Shown here: piece by piece, positions 61,274-64,000 of the stretch
How positions within the stretch are numbered: position 1 is the stretch's first letter
Layout: the number at the start of each line of letters is the position of its first letter
From: JAURNZ01 sp036337715
Lineage (GTDB): Bacteria > Pseudomonadota > Gammaproteobacteria > Comchoanobacterales > Comchoanobacteraceae
Direction: 5' to 3'
Assembly: GCA_036337715.1 (NCBI GenBank)
Contig: JAYZDS010000003.1
Coordinates: 47,060-111,059 of the forward strand
DNA length: 64,000 bases
The notes under the pieces: model-generated
Seen by the model: only the letters and a program-made list of their open reading frames with translations
What the model was told of the DNA's origin: nothing
The model's database searches: none
Program-made: the position numbers and the translations under genes

Positions 61274-63148
61274 TTATGACTTTCCTTTACTAGGATTATT
61301 TTTACTGTTTTTTTCTGGATCATTGTTTTCATTATCAAGTGGTGGATTAAACATGCCTAATTTATTAGTTATTTGTTTCTTTGAAGCATCTAATATTTCT
61401 TCTTTTAGTTTTGCTGCATCAGATAAAGTCATGTCAATATATTTTAAATCGATAGGTAATTTTTTATCTTTTATAATAACCCCTTGTTCAATGGTATTGA
61501 GATAATCTTTATCCCAAATTTCTCGTCCAAAATCACTCTCAAGTTTACGAATTTCTCGAAAAGTTTTGTTTTTAAGTGCTTTGAAGCGCTCTTCTTTTGA
61601 ACTTAAATCAACTACTTTATTTTTGTCTAAACCAGCCTTTACAAATCTGTCTTTACTTTCTTTATTATCTGTAAATATGGTGCCTTGAAAACCTTCAAAT
61701 GCATTTTCTCCAATTACTATTATATTTTTAATGTATAAGGGTGACTCTATTTTCGAGTGATTAAATGCACGTTCAGCAATCACACCAATTGTACTGGGTA
61801 ATTTAAGTGATTTAATTTTAGAATCTTCAAAGCATCTCCAATTTATGAAATCTACACCTTCGGGTATTTCAAGTGTATCAATTTTTGCATTATAAAATGC
61901 GCCCGCAACCATGGTCTTAAAAGAACTGGGTAATTTAAGTTCTTTAATTACAGATTCGTTAAAGCATCTTTCAGGTATTTCTGTTACACCTTCGGGTATT
62001 TCAAGTGTATCAATTTTTACACCTTGAAATGCACAGGGACCAATAGTTCTAATTGTACTGGGTAATTTAAGTGTTTTAATTTCAGAATCTTTAAAGCAAT
62101 ACGAAGGTATTTCTGTTACACCTTCAGGTATTTCAAGTGTGTCAATTACCGCACTTTCAAATGCATAAATTCTAATAGTTCTAAGTGTACTGGGTAATTT
62201 AAGTACTTTAATTTCAGAATCTCTAAAGCAATACAAAGGTATTTCTGTTACACCTTCTGCTATTTCAAGTGTGTCAATTTTAACATCTCTAAATGCGTTC
62301 GTATTAATAGTCTCAATTGTACTTGGTAATTTAAGTGTTTTTATTATTGCTTCATTAAAGCAATACGAAGGTATTTGTCTTACACCCTCTGGTATTTCAA
62401 CTGTGTCAATTTTTGCAAGTCTAAATGCGTCCTCACCCATAGTCTCAATTGAACTAGGTAATTTAAGTGTTTTTATTATTGCCCTATTAAAGCAATCCTT
62501 GGGTATTTCTGTTAAACCCTCTGATATTTCAAGTGTGCCAATTACCGCACCTTTAAATACAAGTAGTCCAATAGTTCTAAGTGTACTGGGTAATTTAAGT
62601 GTTGTTATTTCTGAATCTATAAAGCAACTCGTGGGTATTTGTCTGACACCCTCTGGTATTTCAACTGTGTCAATTTTTGCAACTTGAAATGCGCACATAT
62701 TCAAAGCCCGGATTGTACTGGGTAATTTAAGTGTTGTTATTTTTGCACGTGTAAAGCAGAACGAACTTATTATTTTGACACCTTCAGGAATTTCAAGTTT
62801 GTCAATTACCGCACCTTCAAATGCAATATCTTCAATAGTTTTAAGTGTACTGGGTAAAATAAGTATTTTTATTTCTGAATCTTTAAAGCAATACTCAGGT
62901 ATTGATGTAATACCATCAGGAATTTCAAGTATGTCAATTGTTGCACGTTCAAATGCATTTTCAGAAATCAGAATGTTTTCAATGGGTGTTTTACCTTCAA
63001 ATATTTTATCAATCGATATATTCTTTAAATTTTTATTTGACTTAATAATCCTAGTAAGTTCTCTGCCAGGACCACTAAACTTATAAGAAACATCAAATTT
63101 ATTTGGATCTTCTTTGTTATTTACAACGCTTAATATTGTTTTAGTCAT
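61274..63148 (-). CDS. BspA-type leucine-rich-repeat protein (LRR family copy 3)
   Basis: 624 residues. A 65-residue head precedes nine 44-residue units with consensus LEIPEGVTEIPSYCFKDSEI and KTLKLPSTIRTIG--AF. The units are very regular; an Ile/Val and a Cys (YCF) recur at fixed places. The tail carries TDNKESKDRFVKAGLDKNKV, FREIRKLESDFGREIWDKDY and LKYIDMTLSDAAKLKEEIL, nearly the same as copy 4, and ends in a polar Asn/Lys stretch. No signal peptide, membrane helix or wall anchor. Protein-binding surface; target unknown. Confidence 0.9.
   Translation of the reverse strand: MTKTILSVVNNKEDPNKFDVSYKFSGPGRELTRIIKSNKNLKNISIDKIFEGKTPIENILISENAFERATIDILEIPDGITSIPEYCFKDSEIKILILPSTLKTIEDIAFEGAVIDKLEIPEGVKIISSFCFTRAKITTLKLPSTIRALNMCAFQVAKIDTVEIPEGVRQIPTSCFIDSEITTLKLPSTLRTIGLLVFKGAVIGTLEISEGLTEIPKDCFNRAIIKTLKLPSSIETMGEDAFRLAKIDTVEIPEGVRQIPSYCFNEAIIKTLKLPSTIETINTNAFRDVKIDTLEIAEGVTEIPLYCFRDSEIKVLKLPSTLRTIRIYAFESAVIDTLEIPEGVTEIPSYCFKDSEIKTLKLPSTIRTIGPCAFQGVKIDTLEIPEGVTEIPERCFNESVIKELKLPSSFKTMVAGAFYNAKIDTLEIPEGVDFINWRCFEDSKIKSLKLPSTIGVIAERAFNHSKIESPLYIKNIIVIGENAFEGFQGTIFTDNKESKDRFVKAGLDKNKVVDLSSKEERFKALKNKTFREIRKLESDFGREIWDKDYLNTIEQGVIIKDKKLPIDLKYIDMTLSDAAKLKEEILDASKKQITNKLGMFNPPLDNENNDPEKNSKNNPSKGKS
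61420..61700 (-). repeat. Direct repeat, left copy (LRR tail-coding DNA)
   Basis: The 3' coding region of copy 3 aligns to that of copy 4 at an offset of exactly 2000 bases, without gaps, with only scattered substitutions between 61478 and 61670 (pairs such as 61501/63501, 61581/63581, 61661/63661). Confidence 0.8.
61690..62960 (-). repeat. 132-bp tandem repeat array coding LRR units (copy 3)
   Basis: Nine units of 132 bases each, the same period as copy 1. Units share long identical stretches (for example GGTAATTTAAGTG recurring on the + strand). Two alternating flavours are seen: units with VEIPEGVRQIP follow AKIDT, those with LEIPEGVTEIP follow AVIDT, which suggests past duplication of two-unit blocks. 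Confidence 0.8.
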
Positions 63149-63240
63149 ATTATTTTTATTCTTATGTTTATACTTCTAATTATAGTTCATTAAATATAAT
63201 TTTCAGTTTTTCAATAGATTCATTTTTAAATTTATTATGT

Positions 63241-64000
63241 TTAACGTGGTGTTTTAGGTTTAGAAATTATAGGTTGTTTATTATTATCTGTACCATATAA
63301 TAATTTTAAGTTATCTTGATTAAACATACTTTTACCAGAAATGTTACTTTGTGGAGTTGAATTATCTATCATTGATTTTTTTGAATCATCTAAAATCGCT
63401 TTTTTTAGTTTATGCGCTTCTAATAAAGTCATATCAAAATATTTAAAATCAAAAGATATGTTTCTGTCTTTTGTAAATACCCCTTGTTCAATGGTATTTA
63501 GATAATCTTTATCCCAAATTTCTCGTCCAAAATCACTCTCAAGTTGACGAATTTCTTTAAAAGTTTTATTTTTTAATGCTTTGAAGCACTCTTCTCTTGA
63601 GCTTAAATCAACAACATGTTTTGTATTTAAACCAGCTTCAATGAATTTATCTTTGCTTTCTTTATTATCTGTATATATCATGCCTTGAAAGCCAAGAAAT
63701 GCATCATGTTCAATTGATAATATATTTTTGATATATATAGGTGTGTTTATATTTGCAAATTGAAATGCATATGCACCAATAGTCTCAATTTCACTAGGTA
63801 TTTTTAGTGATTTAATATTTGACATCGCAAAGCACTCATCTGATATTGATTTAACACCATCGGGTATTTCAAGTATTTCAATTTGAGCTGTAAGGAATGC
63901 ACCCTCACCAATAGTCACAATTGAACTGGGTAATTTAAGAACTTTAATTTTTGATGACGTAAAGCATTCTTCAGGTATGACTGTTACACCTTCGGGTATT
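63241..64000 (-). CDS. BspA-type leucine-rich-repeat protein (LRR family copy 4), 5' part outside the window
   Basis: The frame is open to the window edge: the last codons read IPEGVTVIPEECFTSSKIKVLK, so the internal ATG near 63918 is not the start. One and a half to two LRR units are visible, then the family tail (TDNKESKDKFIEAGL, FKEIRQLESDFGREIWDKDY, FKYFDMTLLEAHKLKKAIL) and a short divergent end. 92 bases separate its stop from the start of copy 3, with no promoter or terminator that I recognise. Confidence 0.85.
   Translation of the reverse strand, partial: IPEGVTVIPEECFTSSKIKVLKLPSSIVTIGEGAFLTAQIEILEIPDGVKSISDECFAMSNIKSLKIPSEIETIGAYAFQFANINTPIYIKNILSIEHDAFLGFQGMIYTDNKESKDKFIEAGLNTKHVVDLSSREECFKALKNKTFKEIRQLESDFGREIWDKDYLNTIEQGVFTKDRNISFDFKYFDMTLLEAHKLKKAILDDSKKSMIDNSTPQSNISGKSMFNQDNLKLLYGTDNNKQPIISKPKTPR
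63420..63700 (-). repeat. Direct repeat, right copy (LRR tail-coding DNA)
   Basis: Partner of the repeat at 61420-61700. Same orientation, so recombination between the two would delete or duplicate about 2 kb and fuse the repeat array of one gene to the tail of the other. Confidence 0.8.

Noticed and set aside
61690..62960. Regularly spaced direct repeats that look array-like, as in CRISPR
   Set aside because: The 132-base period is a multiple of three, the whole array is one open frame and it translates to LRR units. There are no short palindromic repeats with unique spacers, and no cas genes.
62271..63086. Long plus-strand open frames opposite LRR copy 3
   Set aside because: They are antisense shadows made by the repetitive LRR codons; they share the repeat period and lack ribosome sites.
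52279..64000. The accessory stretch as a mobile element or prophage
   Set aside because: I found no integrase, transposase, terminal inverted repeats, attachment site or phage structural gene; trmJ inside it is an ordinary chromosomal gene.

Overview
The window is an AT-rich chromosomal segment of a gammaproteobacterium. Gene orders shared with E. coli place it there: nnr-tsaE; rne divergent from rluC followed by rpmF-plsX-fabH-fabG-acpP-fabF-mltG-tmk-holB; lnt-corC-ybeY-phoH-miaB; mreBCD; ftsK-lolA-serS; and ndk-rlmN-rodZ-hisS-yfgM-der. Genes are packed tightly. Several familiar members of these clusters are missing at their usual place (fabD, pabC, ispG, bamB, pilF), many proteins are short for their family, and six convergent gene pairs overlap at their stop codons. 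Together with an APC amino-acid permease, an MFS carrier and a set of repeat-rich proteins without signal peptides, this suggests a reduced, host-associated lifestyle. That is an inference, and I cannot name the species.

Layout. 1-17 kb: NAD(P)HX repair and tRNA t6A (nnr, tsaE), RNase E, pseudouridine synthase, L32, phospholipid and fatty acid synthesis, a HAD hydrolase, MltG, thymidylate kinase, DNA polymerase III delta', LptE, lipoprotein maturation, CorC, YbeY, PhoH and MiaB. 17.3-26 kb: a 35-residue lipoprotein with a strong terminator, an MFS carrier, GatCAB, MreBCD with a lytic-transglycosylase-like lipoprotein, an OxyR-like regulator, and tRNA-Arg(ACG). 26-47.5 kb: trxB, ftsK, lolA, serS, dapA, two transporters, mnmA, icd, dusA, rpmE, recJ, a processing protease, der, yfgM, hisS, rodZ, a dehydrogenase, rlmN and ndk. 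47.6-52.1 kb: a frameshifted glycosyltransferase, two GT-B glycosyltransferases, a small unknown gene and a cysteine desulfurase.

52.2-64 kb is the accessory half and the most interesting part. It has four members of one BspA-like leucine-rich-repeat family: two complete, one degraded, one running off the window. All share 44-residue repeat units and a similar C-terminal segment. Among them lie two unknown membrane proteins, TrmJ, a coiled-coil protein, a 524-residue Asn-rich protein with a C-terminal hydrophobic segment, and a Wzz-like chain-length protein. Non-coding spacers are longer here. The LRR, coiled-coil and Asn-rich proteins have no visible signal peptide, so candidate host-directed effectors are a reasonable hypothesis, but nothing in this window shows a secretion system.

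In the core part, the notable deviations are an RNase E without its CPxC zinc-link, an OxyR with the peroxidatic but not the resolving cysteine, and the loss of stop-to-stop spacing between convergent genes.
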